64,000 bases of DNA from Streptomyces sp. TSRI0281 (GCF_001905125.1 NZ_LWLE01000001.1:1172112-1236111); one strand, 5' to 3'. Shown: positions 35,962 through 44,751, numbered from the stretch's first letter. A program made the numbers and translations. The notes: generated by a model from the letters alone, not told the origin.

Positions 35962-37008
35962 TCAGTCGTGGTGGTGACGGGAGGACGTGTCGTCCGGCGG
36001 CACGGTCCGGCCGCCGTCATTCCCGCTGACCACGACGGCGACGAGGGCCACGAGGATCCCGGCCACGGCGAGCCGGCCGCCCAGGCGCAGGGCCCAGCCC
36101 GTCCGGGAACCCGAGGAGTCGCCGGGCCGCGCGGACAGCTTCTCCGAGCGGCGGGCGGGCCGCAGCAGCCGGAGGAGCAGCAGCGCCGCGATCGGCAGCT
36201 GGAGGAGCCACACGGAGGTGCGGAACCAGCCGTCGTACCAGACGTTCGTCCCGTACAGCAGGGTGTGCCAGACGCTCAGGACGTAGACGACGATCACGCA
36301 GCGGTGCAGGATGCGCCAGGTTCTGGGGCCGATGCGATGCCGCACGTAGAAGAGCAGGCCCAGCGGAACCGCGAGGTACAGGGCCGCCTGCCCCACGGGG
36401 ATGGCGATCCGTCCGGTGCCCGAGTCGTAGCCGCCCGGTACGAAGGCTTCCGTGAGGGCGGTGGCGAGCGCCGAGTTCCAGCCCGCCGTGTCGTGCCGTA
36501 TCAGCTCCGCGGCGAACAGCAGCGCGTGGGCCGCGATGAGTGCGATCGTGTTGAGGCTCGTCGTGCGGTGCAGGCGCTCCAGCCGGGGGCCCGACAGCGG
36601 CAGGCGCCCCGGGCGCGGGCCCGACAGCAGCAGCCCGAGGATGACCGTCCCCCATGCCCAGAGCAGTGCGGACCAGCCGAACGCCTGGCTGAGGAAGTAC
36701 ATCCAGAAGCCGCCCACGTCGGCCATGAACGGCATGACGGAGACCGTCGAGGAGGACTTGTCGCGGATCCGGACGTAGAGCACGGCGAAGACGGCCGCGG
36801 TCACCGCGAGGGCGACCAGGCCGTCGGGCAGGGAGGCGCGCAGGTCGGAGCGGAGCGTGGGGCGTGGCTGCCGGGTGACGGGAGAGGTGGGGCCCTCGAC
36901 GGGTGCGGGTGCCTCGGTGCCGGGCGGTTCGGGTACGGGTGCCTCGGTGCCAACCGGTTCGGGTGCGGCGGTGTCGGCCGGCTCTGGTGCGGGGGGCGGG
37001 TTCGTCAT
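35962..37008 (-). CDS. Ferric-reductase-like transmembrane protein
   Basis: A 348-aa membrane protein. A Pro/Glu/Ala-rich N-terminal 50 residues precede about six transmembrane helices carrying paired His (LHRTTSLNTIALIAAHALLF, ILHRCVIVVYVLSVWHTLLY), the b-heme ligands of the ferric reductase/YedZ-like fold. It ends in a His tract (SSRHHHD). No flavin/NAD domain is fused, so electrons must come from a partner. The ATG at 37008 follows a GAAGAGG site. It may be an iron/copper reductase or a membrane electron carrier. Confidence 0.8.
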   Translation of the reverse strand: MTNPPPAPEPADTAAPEPVGTEAPVPEPPGTEAPAPVEGPTSPVTRQPRPTLRSDLRASLPDGLVALAVTAAVFAVLYVRIRDKSSSTVSVMPFMADVGGFWMYFLSQAFGWSALLWAWGTVILGLLLSGPRPGRLPLSGPRLERLHRTTSLNTIALIAAHALLFAAELIRHDTAGWNSALATALTEAFVPGGYDSGTGRIAIPVGQAALYLAVPLGLLFYVRHRIGPRTWRILHRCVIVVYVLSVWHTLLYGTNVWYDGWFRTSVWLLQLPIAALLLLRLLRPARRSEKLSARPGDSSGSRTGWALRLGGRLAVAGILVALVAVVVSGNDGGRTVPPDDTSSRHHHD

Positions 37009-37227
37009 GCGGCCTCTTCGGGGGCGTCGGCTGGCGGGCGGATGCGTGTCCTCGGCCACGAGGTCCGCGCACACGCGTTGTTGGAGCAGTCGGGGGCAGG
37101 AGGACAAAAGTTCCCCGCACGTGGCTGTGACATGGATCACTGATCGCGGGTGTCATCCGATATCCGATGAACCCGTCCCATTTACTGACCTGTTGGTCTT
37201 CTCGCGGGGGCGGGTGACGCTGGCACG

Positions 37228-37908
37228 ATGGCCGCCATGAGAGGCGGAACCGCCCCCCGCGCAGTACGGACCGTGGTGTTCGCGGCCGTGTGCGTCGCGG
37301 TGTCCGGACTCGGCCATGCGCTCATGTCCGGTGGGTCCCTTCCGCTGCCCAGCCTGGCCTCCGCCTTTCTGCTGGTGTGCGGAGGCGGCTGGTGGCTGGC
37401 GGGCCGCGAGCGGAGCGCCCCGGTGACCGCGGCGGCGAGCGCCGTCGGCCAGCTGTCGTTGCACACCCTCTTCACCTCCGTGCAGCCCTGTCTGCCGGGC
37501 CTCGTGGGCCCGGACGGCCACGGGGGCTCCGGTCACCCGTCCGGCGTCATGACGCACTCGGCCCATGACGCGATGGCCGGAACACCCGCCGACGCCATGA
37601 CCCTGGCAGCCTTCGACGTCACGGCGGTCAGCACGGGCATGGTCGCGGCCCATGTGATCGCCGGACTGCTCTGCGGCTGGTGGCTGTGGGGAGGCGAGGC
37701 GGCGCTCGTCCAACTCGGCCGCTCCCTGGCCCTGTTCGTGTGCGCCCCGCTGCGGGCCGCCTGGCGGCTCTGGCGCGCCGGAGGAGCCGACCGCACCCCG
37801 GTGACACGGTGGCGGACCCGCCGCAGGCCGGGGCGCCGCCTTCAGGATCTCCTCGCGCTGCACGGACTCTCCCGTCGGGGACCGCCCCTTCGCGTCCGCA
37901 CGCACTGA
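37228..37908 (+). CDS. His/Met-rich multi-pass membrane protein
   Basis: A 226-aa protein with hydrophobic segments at about 10-33 (VRTVVFAAVCVAVSGLGHAL), 40-58, 65-85 and 135-160 (GMVAAHVIAGLLCGWWLWGG). Between the third and fourth is a His/Met-rich loop (HGGSGHPSGVMTHSAHDAMA) suggestive of copper or other soft-metal binding. No family name recognised. A second ATG at 37237 is an equally likely start. Upstream of an ECF sigma factor on the same strand, it may be that regulator's companion or sensor. Metal binding is inferred from composition alone. Confidence 0.7.
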   Translation: MAAMRGGTAPRAVRTVVFAAVCVAVSGLGHALMSGGSLPLPSLASAFLLVCGGGWWLAGRERSAPVTAAASAVGQLSLHTLFTSVQPCLPGLVGPDGHGGSGHPSGVMTHSAHDAMAGTPADAMTLAAFDVTAVSTGMVAAHVIAGLLCGWWLWGGEAALVQLGRSLALFVCAPLRAAWRLWRAGGADRTPVTRWRTRRRPGRRLQDLLALHGLSRRGPPLRVRTH

Positions 37909-38084
37909 CCTCCGCCCGCCCCTGGGCCCGATCCGGGCCGGGGCGGCCCAGGTGCGCGCCCATGACACGGGTGAACACCTGTGACAGGCATGCCGACTCC
38001 CCGGGACGCCGATAGCGCCCGGAGGCCGGTCACGAGGAGCCGCGCGGTATCGCGGCGGCTCCGCGAGGACGCTAAGGAACCGTA

Positions 38085-38852
38085 GTGACACCCCCTGCCC
38101 CGATGCCCCCTGCGCGATTGCACCCCGCCCCCCTCCTTCCCGGGCGCCCCACGTCCGCCGCGCGGGTGCCCGTCACCCCGTTACCCGCCGCCCGCGTGCC
38201 CGCGGTGCGGATACCCGCCGCTCCGGTGCCGCCCGCACGGCCGTCCCGGCCCCGGGTGTTCGCCGCCCGGCAGAACGACGCACAGATCACCGACTGGGCG
38301 CTGGCCGCCGGTGGCGGCGACCGGGAGGCCGCCGAGCACTTCGTCCGCGCCACCTACGACGACGTCAGGAGGTTCGTCGCCCACCTCAGCGCCGATGCCC
38401 CCGGCGCCGACGACCTGGCCCAGGAGACCTATCTGCGGGCCATGAGCGGCCTGGCGAGGTTCGCGGGCCGGTCCTGTGCCCGAACCTGGCTGCTGTCCAT
38501 CGCGCGGCGCGTCGTCATCGACCGCCACCGCACGGCCGCCGCCCGGCCGCGGATCGCGGACACCGCCGACTGGCAGGCGGTGGTGGAGCGTGCCCAGCCG
38601 TGGCAACTGCCCGGATTCGACGAGTCCGTCGCGGTGTTCGACGCGCTGCGGAGCCTGGAGCCCGCGCGGCGCCAGGCCTTCGCGCTGACCCAACTGCTGG
38701 GTCTCTCCTACGAGGAGGCGGCCGCCGCCGCCGGATGCCCCATCGGAACGGTACGTTCCCGGGTCGCGCGGGCCAGACGGGATCTCGCGCTGCTGTGGGG
38801 CGCGGAGCCGGGCGGCCGGACGGCGGCGCGGGAGCGGCAGGGATGTTCCTAG
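38085..38852 (+). CDS. ECF-type RNA polymerase sigma factor
   Basis: A 255-aa protein. An unusual Pro/Ala-rich N-terminal extension of about 65 residues precedes sigma region 2 (ATYDDVRRFVAHLSADAPGA, DDLAQETYLRAMSGL, RTWLLSIARRVVIDRHR) and region 4 (RQAFALTQLLGLSYEEAAAA, AGCPIGTVRSRVARARRDL). It starts at the GTG at 38085 with AAGGAAC upstream. No anti-sigma gene follows: the next gene is convergent and overlaps its end by 4 bp. The upstream membrane protein could play a sensor role, which is speculative. Confidence 0.88.
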   Translation: MTPPAPMPPARLHPAPLLPGRPTSAARVPVTPLPAARVPAVRIPAAPVPPARPSRPRVFAARQNDAQITDWALAAGGGDREAAEHFVRATYDDVRRFVAHLSADAPGADDLAQETYLRAMSGLARFAGRSCARTWLLSIARRVVIDRHRTAAARPRIADTADWQAVVERAQPWQLPGFDESVAVFDALRSLEPARRQAFALTQLLGLSYEEAAAAAGCPIGTVRSRVARARRDLALLWGAEPGGRTAARERQGCS

Positions 38853-40264
38853 CGCGGTGAGCGGAACGGGCCGCCGGGACCACCCGGCGGCCCTTCCGTG
38901 TCCGGTGCGCGTGCTGGGCGCGATGGCCGGTCCGTGCCCGACGGGCCTGCTGGGCCGGATGGCCGTTCCGCGTCCGACGGGCCTGCTGGGCTCGATGGCC
39001 GGTCCGTGCCCGACGGGTTCTCCGTGGCTGACGGGTGCCCGGCACCGGCGTCCGGGCCGGTCCGCCGGCCGAGGAGGAACAGGGGCAGCAACAGCCCCTG
39101 CACACACACCGCCACCCAGAATCCCGGTACCGCGTCGGCCGCCTCCGCCGCCCCGTACACCTGGCCGCCGACGACGCCGCTCCCGAACGCGCCGATCCCC
39201 GCCGCCAGCCGCTGGCGCCCGAAGACCGAGGCCGCGGGGGCGGAGGAGCGGGCCAGGGCCTCCAGGTCGTTCTTCAGGAAGAGGACGATCTCGCCCAGGC
39301 ACATCAGGGCGCTGCCCGCGCCGATGCCCGCATATCCGCCGCAGGCGATGCTCGCCGCCCCCGCCGCCATGGCGCCGAATCCCACCCGCATCGCACCCCG
39401 GTACGTCAGCGCCGCGATCCGGTGGGCCAGCAGCGGCTGGGCGACCACGAGGAGACCGGCGTACCCCATCAGCACGCCGCCGTAGAAGGCCGCCGAGGTG
39501 CGCGGGACCGCGTACAGCGCCACGTAGTGCTGGAAGAACATGAAGACGTACACGCTCAGAACGGTCACCGCGAAGGGGGAGGGCCCGGCCCGTCGTTCCC
39601 GGCGCCGGTCCTCGTGGCAGTCGGCACTCCGCCCACCGGGCCCCTCCTTCCCGCCCCCGCCGGTCGGGCCCGCCGTCGTGGTGCCGTTCCCCGGCGGCAG
39701 CAGCGCGTGGCCGGCCCCGACCAGTGCGAACAGCCCGGTGACGCAGGAGAAGACCACCGCGGGCGAGCCCAGCACGAACGGCGCCGCGAGCGGCGGCCCG
39801 AGCGCCATCCCCGCGTTGAACGCCGAGCCGCTCACCGACAGCAGCCGGGGCCGCTCGGCCTCGGCGGCGCCGTCCACGAGGTACGCCTTGTTGGCGGGCA
39901 GATAGAGCGCTGCCCCGGCCGACACCAGAAACAGGGCGCCGACCGCGAGGAACGGACTGGTCAGCCCCGGTACGAACGCCGCGAATCCGGTCGTACGCAG
40001 CGCCAGCGCCACCCACATGGCGCGCCGCAGCCCGATCCGCCCGGCCACCGGGCCCGCGACCACGCCCCCGGAGAACTGCAGCAGCGAGGCGACGGCCAGG
40101 ACGAACCCGACCGTGCCCAGCCCCAGCCCGAGCCGCTGGTGCAGCAGCACCGACATGTAGGGCAGCACGGCGAAACTGCCCAGCGTGATCAGGAACGAAC
40201 CGGCCAGCAGGAACACCTGCGGGCCCGTGAACCGCCGTCCACCGGCCGCCCGTTCAGCGCTCAC
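38849..40264 (-). CDS. MFS transporter, probable exporter of the ATP-grasp cluster
   Basis: A 471-aa major facilitator protein with twelve predicted helices, the loop 2-3 motif variant GRIGLRRAMWVAL, and a cytoplasmic Gly-rich middle loop (GPTGGGGKEGPGG). The last 70 residues are a repetitive hydrophilic tail (DRPSSPAGPSDAERPSG). It starts at a GTG at 40264. It follows the ATP-grasp ligase gene by 93 bp, a gap filled by tandem repeats derived from the ligase 3' end. By position it is the likely exporter of the pathway product, or a self-resistance pump. Its stop overlaps the convergent sigma gene by 4 bp. Confidence 0.88.
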   Translation of the reverse strand: MSAERAAGGRRFTGPQVFLLAGSFLITLGSFAVLPYMSVLLHQRLGLGLGTVGFVLAVASLLQFSGGVVAGPVAGRIGLRRAMWVALALRTTGFAAFVPGLTSPFLAVGALFLVSAGAALYLPANKAYLVDGAAEAERPRLLSVSGSAFNAGMALGPPLAAPFVLGSPAVVFSCVTGLFALVGAGHALLPPGNGTTTAGPTGGGGKEGPGGRSADCHEDRRRERRAGPSPFAVTVLSVYVFMFFQHYVALYAVPRTSAAFYGGVLMGYAGLLVVAQPLLAHRIAALTYRGAMRVGFGAMAAGAASIACGGYAGIGAGSALMCLGEIVLFLKNDLEALARSSAPAASVFGRQRLAAGIGAFGSGVVGGQVYGAAEAADAVPGFWVAVCVQGLLLPLFLLGRRTGPDAGAGHPSATENPSGTDRPSSPAGPSDAERPSGPAGPSGTDRPSRPARAPDTEGPPGGPGGPFRSPR

Positions 40265-40279
40265 CCGCGCCTCCCGCTT

Positions 40280-40364
40280 GGCGTACGCTCATGCCCGCTC
40301 ACTGTTCCCGCCCCGGCGTAAGCTCACGTCCGCTCACTGTTCCCGCCCGGCGTACGCTCAGGCC
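40280..40364. repeat. Tandem repeat between ligase and MFS genes
   Basis: Two units of about 35 bp, starting GGCGTACGCTCATG (40280) and GGCGTAAGCTCACG (40315) and sharing CCGCTCACTGTTCCCGCCC, plus a third partial unit (GGCGTACGCTCAGGCC, 40349 onward) that contains the ligase stop codon. The spacer therefore grew by duplication of the end of the ligase gene. Confidence 0.8.
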
Positions 40365-41617
40365 TCGCCGACGACGATCGGGCGCACCCGGGTCGCCGCA
40401 CTCCACGCCCGGTGCTGTGCCAGCTCCGCCGTGGCCCCCTCGGCCAGCACGATGCCGGTACAGCCGCGCTGGTCGCCGACATGGGCCAGGGACTCCCCGG
40501 GCTCCCGGGTGGGATACCAGCACACGGAGCCGGGGAACGCGGCCAGTTCGCCGAGACCGTGCCAGCCCTTGAGCACCCCGGGCCGGTCCGCGTGCACGAG
40601 GACGAAGCCGTACGCGGGCCCCTTCCGGTCCAGCGGATCGTCCATCAGACGCGGCCGCCTGCCGAGGGCCTCCTCCATCATGGCCGTGTACACATTGGTC
40701 CCCAGCGAACGGCACAGCACCTCGCCCACCAGCGCCCCGCCGATCCTGCGGTTGATCTCGACCAGCTCCGGGCCGTCCGCGGTGAGGATGAACTCCACAT
40801 GGGCGAAGCCCCGGCGGTGCCCCGCCGCGTCCAGGACGCGGCCGACCCAGCGCTCGATGCCGCCCCGGCTGTCCGCCTGCCCGTCCGCCCGTCCGTCGTC
40901 CGGCCCGTCGTCGGGCAGCGCGACCGGAAAGGCGGCCGCCTCCTCCCGTACCGCCGGTTCCCGGGACGTCTGACGGCTGAGCACCCCGAGCAGCCGGGTG
41001 GTGCCGTCCCAGCTCAGGGTCTCCGCGCTGTACAGCGGCCCGGCCAGGAACGCCTCGGCGAACAGTGTTCCCATGAACGGCCGTCGCCCGGCCTCGTCGA
41101 GCGCCCGGTGCAGCGACTCCTCGTCGTGGACGATCCAGACATTGCGCGACGAGGTGCCCGCGGAGTCCTTGAGCACCGCGGGCAGACCCACCCGGCTCAG
41201 CACTTCCCCGGCTGACGCCCGGTCCGGACCGACGCGTACGGCGGTGCTGGTGCTCAGTCCCCGCTCGTGCAGCAGGGCGCGCACCCGGGACTTGTCGCGC
41301 AGCAGCCGGACAGCTTCCGGGTCGGGGCCCGGCAGCCCGAAGTCGGCGGCGAGTTCGGCGGCGGGCACGCCCCAGGTGTCGGTGGTGTTGATCAGCCCCG
41401 CCGGAGCGGGTACGGCGGCCAGCGCGCGACGGGTCGCCTCCGGGTCGCCGGTGTCGACGTCGACGACGGTCAGCGCGTCCGGCGGCAGCGTGGCGAGTTC
41501 GTGCCGGTACACCGACCGGTCCCCGGTGAGCAGGCACAGCCGGTGCCCGGTCTCCGCGGCGGCGGAGACCATCCGGCCGAGCCCGAAGGACAGGGACTCC
41601 AGTGCGACGAGGGTCAT
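40358..41617 (-). CDS. ATP-grasp ligase (amino-acid ligase type)
   Basis: A 419-aa ATP-grasp enzyme. The N-terminal pre-ATP-grasp region has GHRLCLLTGDRSVYRHELA. The ATP-binding Lys lies in LPAVLKDSAGTSSRNVWIV, the hinge region is FMGTLFAEAFLAGPLYSAET, and the metal-binding acid/Asn lie in FAHVEFILTADGPELVEINR followed by IGG. The C-terminal extension after about 310 resembles that of L-amino-acid ligases such as BacD. It should activate a carboxylate as acyl phosphate and join it to an amine. The start codon ATG (41617) overlaps the stop of the PLP enzyme (ATGA), so the two are translationally coupled. Confidence 0.88.
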   Translation of the reverse strand: MTLVALESLSFGLGRMVSAAAETGHRLCLLTGDRSVYRHELATLPPDALTVVDVDTGDPEATRRALAAVPAPAGLINTTDTWGVPAAELAADFGLPGPDPEAVRLLRDKSRVRALLHERGLSTSTAVRVGPDRASAGEVLSRVGLPAVLKDSAGTSSRNVWIVHDEESLHRALDEAGRRPFMGTLFAEAFLAGPLYSAETLSWDGTTRLLGVLSRQTSREPAVREEAAAFPVALPDDGPDDGRADGQADSRGGIERWVGRVLDAAGHRRGFAHVEFILTADGPELVEINRRIGGALVGEVLCRSLGTNVYTAMMEEALGRRPRLMDDPLDRKGPAYGFVLVHADRPGVLKGWHGLGELAAFPGSVCWYPTREPGESLAHVGDQRGCTGIVLAEGATAELAQHRAWSAATRVRPIVVGEA

Positions 41618-42723
41618 GGCAGCAGCTCCACGCTCGGTACGGGGGTGGGGGCGTTGTCGTCGTGGCCGGCCCGGTGAGCGGTCCCCGGCGCGGGGCGTCC
41701 CGCCCACTCCAGTACCGACCACGGCGGTCGCAGGGCGTCGAGCGCATCGATGCGCCGGGGCCGCAGCGCGGCCATGTCCAGCGCCTCACGGTGGCGGGCG
41801 AAGACCCGCTCCGCGTAGCGGTGGCCGGTATCGGCACCCAGGACCAGATGCGTCCGCCCCGGAGCACGGGCCGCCTCCCAGGAGGCGACGAGGTGCGCCG
41901 CACCGGTGGAAAGCCCCGCGAAGACCGCGTGCTTGCGCAGCAGAGCGACGGCACCGGCCATCGCGTGCCGGAAGTCCAGCCAGTGCACGGTGTCGTACAG
42001 CTCGTGGCGGACGTTCTCGAACGGGATGGAGCTGCCGATACCCGCGATGATCGCCTCCGGGTCGCTGAACCCCTCGCTGCCGAAGGTGACGCTGCCGAAC
42101 GGCTGGATGCCCACCAGACGCACCGGGCGCCCCGACTCCCGCAGGGCCTGGACGAGCCCGCCGGTGGACGCCCCGGTGCCCACCGCTCCCACGACGGTCA
42201 CCGGCCCCTCGGGCAGGGACCCGGCGATGAGATCGGCGAACTCCCGGTACCCCTCGTAGTGGACGGCGTCGTGGTACTGCCGCATCCAGTGGAAGTCGGG
42301 GCGTTCGTCGAGGAGCCGGCGCACATGGCGTACGCGGCGTTCCTGGTCGAGGCGCAGGCTCTGCGACGGCGGCATCTGATCGACGGTCGCGCCCAGGATC
42401 TCCAACTGGGCGCGCATCACCGAGTCGACCGTCGTGGACGCCACGATGTGGCACCGCAGCCCGTAGCGGTGGCAGGCCATCGCCAGGGCCAGGGCGTAGA
42501 TGCCGCTCGAACTGTCGATCAGCGTCTGTCCTGGCACGACGCGCCCACGGCGCAGGAGCGAGCGGACGGCGCCGAGTGCCGCGTACACCTTCATCGTCTC
42601 GAAGCGGGCGAGCACGACATCGCCGTCCAGCCGGATCAGGTCCGGTGCTTTCACCGCGTCGGTGATGTGTTCGTGGACGACGGCGCGGGCGGCACGCGGG
42701 CCGCGCTCCGCGCGGGGCCTCAC
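41614..42723 (-). CDS. Cysteine-synthase-fold PLP-dependent enzyme, divergent
   Basis: A 369-aa fold-type II PLP enzyme. The Schiff-base Lys is probably K45 in ARFETMKVYAALGAV, and the phosphate-binding loop is GTGASTGG (about 182-189). The substrate loop, TSGNTG in true cysteine synthases, reads SSSGIYA (71-77), without the Asn that contacts substrate carboxylate, so another substrate is expected. Relatives in siderophore and antibiotic pathways make 2,3-diaminopropionate precursors or other beta-substituted amino acids. It starts with a GTG at 42723 overlapping the methyltransferase stop and ends overlapping the ligase start. The reaction is inferred from fold and context. Confidence 0.85.
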   Translation of the reverse strand: MRPRAERGPRAARAVVHEHITDAVKAPDLIRLDGDVVLARFETMKVYAALGAVRSLLRRGRVVPGQTLIDSSSGIYALALAMACHRYGLRCHIVASTTVDSVMRAQLEILGATVDQMPPSQSLRLDQERRVRHVRRLLDERPDFHWMRQYHDAVHYEGYREFADLIAGSLPEGPVTVVGAVGTGASTGGLVQALRESGRPVRLVGIQPFGSVTFGSEGFSDPEAIIAGIGSSIPFENVRHELYDTVHWLDFRHAMAGAVALLRKHAVFAGLSTGAAHLVASWEAARAPGRTHLVLGADTGHRYAERVFARHREALDMAALRPRRIDALDALRPPWSVLEWAGRPAPGTAHRAGHDDNAPTPVPSVELLP

Positions 42724-43460
42724 TTGCGCCGCCCGCGGACGATCAGCCGCGCGGACCGGTGGTCGTAGCCGGATCCGTCGAAGCCGCCGAAGCACTCCAC
42801 ATCGGTGAATCCGGCCTCCTCGAACAGGGCGTGCAGTTCGGCGGCGCTGTAGAGCCAGGACGTCAGCGACGCGCTGCGTGCCGATGTGCCCCGCACCAGC
42901 GTCCAGTCGGTGCGCAGTCTGCGCCAGCTGTCGAGGACGACGTCCCGCTGGACCACGTACGAGCCGTCCGGCAGATCGACGGCCTGCGGGCGCCCGATCC
43001 AGCCGGCCAGGACCTCCTTGCCCATCACGTCCACCAGGAGCTGCCCGCCCGGGGCGAGGCTCCGGTGGGCGTTGCGGAGCACCTGGAGGTTGTCCTCGGC
43101 GTCGTCGAAGTACCCGAACGACGTGAACACGTTGAGTACGACATCGAATGCGCCGGGAATCGTGTACGTGAGCATGTCCGCGCGCTCCAGGCGTGCTTCG
43201 GCACCCGCCTGCTCGCAGGCGCCGCGGGCCCGCTCCAGCATCGAGGGCGAGAGGTCGACGCCCGTGACGTCGTAGCCGCGCAGAGCGAGCGGCACCACGA
43301 AGAGCCCCGGCCCGCAGCACAGGTCGAGCACCCGTGAGCCCGGTGGGAAGTCCAGCAGGGGGGAGGAGTGCACCAGATCCGCGGCGGCCTCGGCTCGGGC
43401 GGGCGGGAACATCGTGGATGCGAAATCGGACCAGAGCGCGTCGTCCTCGTACCAGTGCAT
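42720..43460 (-). CDS. Class I SAM-dependent methyltransferase
   Basis: A 246-aa methyltransferase. The SAM-binding motif I is RVLDLCCGPG (about 43-52), the acidic loop is GYDVTGVDLSPSMLERAR, and motifs later in the fold include FDVVLNVFTSFGYFDDAEDN and LAPGGQLLVDVMGKEVL. It is the first gene of the four-gene minus-strand operon. The start ATG at 43460 follows GGCCGAGAGG. The target (O-, N- or C-) is unknown. In this setting it is likely to methylate an amino acid or the final product. Confidence 0.9.
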   Translation of the reverse strand: MHWYEDDALWSDFASTMFPPARAEAAADLVHSSPLLDFPPGSRVLDLCCGPGLFVVPLALRGYDVTGVDLSPSMLERARGACEQAGAEARLERADMLTYTIPGAFDVVLNVFTSFGYFDDAEDNLQVLRNAHRSLAPGGQLLVDVMGKEVLAGWIGRPQAVDLPDGSYVVQRDVVLDSWRRLRTDWTLVRGTSARSASLTSWLYSAAELHALFEEAGFTDVECFGGFDGSGYDHRSARLIVRGRRK

Positions 43461-43792
43461 GCCTCTCGGCCTCCTCCCGGGCCCCGGGGCCCTGATTCCG
43501 CGCGTGCCGGTGATCGTCCTCCCCAGTAGTCGGCGCGGTGGCACGTGGAGTTCCCGAGGACTCCGCAGGACCGTCCGCCACCCGTACGGCACGGTCCCGC
43601 CGAGCGGGATGCCGGTTGTGCCGTCGGCCGGTCAGGAGCGGGCCGTTCCCCTTCGTGGTGCCGGCTCCGGGGGCCGCGAAGGGCACAGGGACGCAAGCCT
43701 GGAAGCGACCGGACCCGGTCGCTTCCAGGAGGAGATGTCCGAGGTCCCGCAGCTCTCGCCGCGCGTCCTCGCGGGGGGCCGGGGGAGCGCCC
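43461..43792. other. Intergenic region upstream of methyltransferase operon
   Basis: About 330 bp holding the promoter of the minus-strand methyltransferase operon and, at its right side, the terminator of uppP (43699-43728). No gene recognised. No clear -10/-35 identified. Confidence 0.45.
43699..43728. terminator. Terminator downstream of uppP
   Basis: CTGGAAGCGACCGG (43699-43712) pairs with CCGGTCGCTTCCAG (43715-43728), a nearly uninterrupted palindrome 65 bp beyond the minus-strand uppP stop. Confidence 0.85.
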
Positions 43793-44665
43793 TCAGCCCG
43801 CGGACTCGCCCGCGTGCGGGCTCAGCACACCGGCCGTCACCAGGGCGAACAGGAGGATGCCGAGGAGCACCCGGTAGATGACGAACGGCATGAAGCTCTT
43901 GGTCGTGATGAACTTCATGAACCACGAGATGACGGCGTAACCGACGACGAACGCGATCACCGTGGCGAAGATCGTCGGGCCCCAGGACACATGGCCTTCG
44001 CCCGCGTCCTTCAGCTCGAAGACGCCGGAGGCCAGCACCGCGGGGATCGCGAGCAGGAACGAGTACCGGGCCGCCGCCTCGCGGGTGTAGCCCATCAGCA
44101 GACCACCGCTGATCGTGGCGCCCGAGCGGGAGACTCCGGGGATCAGCGCCATCGCCTGGCAGAAACCGAAGATCAGACCGTCCTTGATCCCCAGCTCCTT
44201 GAGGGACTTGCGCTCCTTCACCGCACGGTGCTTGCCGCCGACCTCGTCGCGGGCGGCGAGCCGGTCCGCGATACCGAGGACGATGCCCATCACGATCAGT
44301 GTCGTCGCGATCAGCCGCAGATCCCGGAACGGGCCCTCGATCTGGTCCTTGAACGTCACGCCGAGCACACCGATGGGGATCGAGCCGACGATGACGAGCC
44401 AGCCCATCTGCGCGTCGTGATCGCTGCGCATCGAGGCGTTGGTCAGCGAGCGGAACCAGGCCGACAGGATCCGCGCGATGTCCTTGCGGAAGTAGATGAG
44501 CACCGCCGCTTCCGTGCCGATCTGGGTGATGGCGGTGAACGCCGCGCCCGGGTCGTGCCAGCCGGCGAACGCCGCGGTGAGCCGCAGATGGGCGCTGGAG
44601 GAGATCGGCAGGAACTCGGTCAGTCCCTGAACGAGGCCCAGGACGAATGATTCGAACCAGCTCAT
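43793..44665 (-). CDS. uppP: Undecaprenyl-diphosphate phosphatase
   Basis: A 290-aa integral membrane enzyme that recycles the lipid carrier of cell-wall synthesis and gives basal bacitracin resistance. Family motifs: GLVQGLTEFLPISSSAHLRL (E-E-P-S-S-S region) near the N-terminus and MALIPGVSRSGATISGGLLM (PGxSRSG) in the middle, with eight or so helices. I use the ATG at 44665 (MSWFESFVLGLVQG), the usual family start. An in-frame upstream ATG at 44698 is less likely. Confidence 0.95.
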   Translation of the reverse strand: MSWFESFVLGLVQGLTEFLPISSSAHLRLTAAFAGWHDPGAAFTAITQIGTEAAVLIYFRKDIARILSAWFRSLTNASMRSDHDAQMGWLVIVGSIPIGVLGVTFKDQIEGPFRDLRLIATTLIVMGIVLGIADRLAARDEVGGKHRAVKERKSLKELGIKDGLIFGFCQAMALIPGVSRSGATISGGLLMGYTREAAARYSFLLAIPAVLASGVFELKDAGEGHVSWGPTIFATVIAFVVGYAVISWFMKFITTKSFMPFVIYRVLLGILLFALVTAGVLSPHAGESAG

Positions 44666-44751
44666 GGGGCTTTGGCCATCCCGGAGGTGATCGTGCATCG
44701 GCCGAGGGATTCGAAGGCCGTCGGCAGCGTGCGGATTGCGGTCAAAGAGAG

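Noticed and set aside
42724..43686. N-terminal extension of the PLP enzyme through the methyltransferase gene
   Set aside because: The extension is out of frame with, and overlaps, a clear methyltransferase. The GTG at 42723 overlapping that gene's stop gives a normal-length enzyme.
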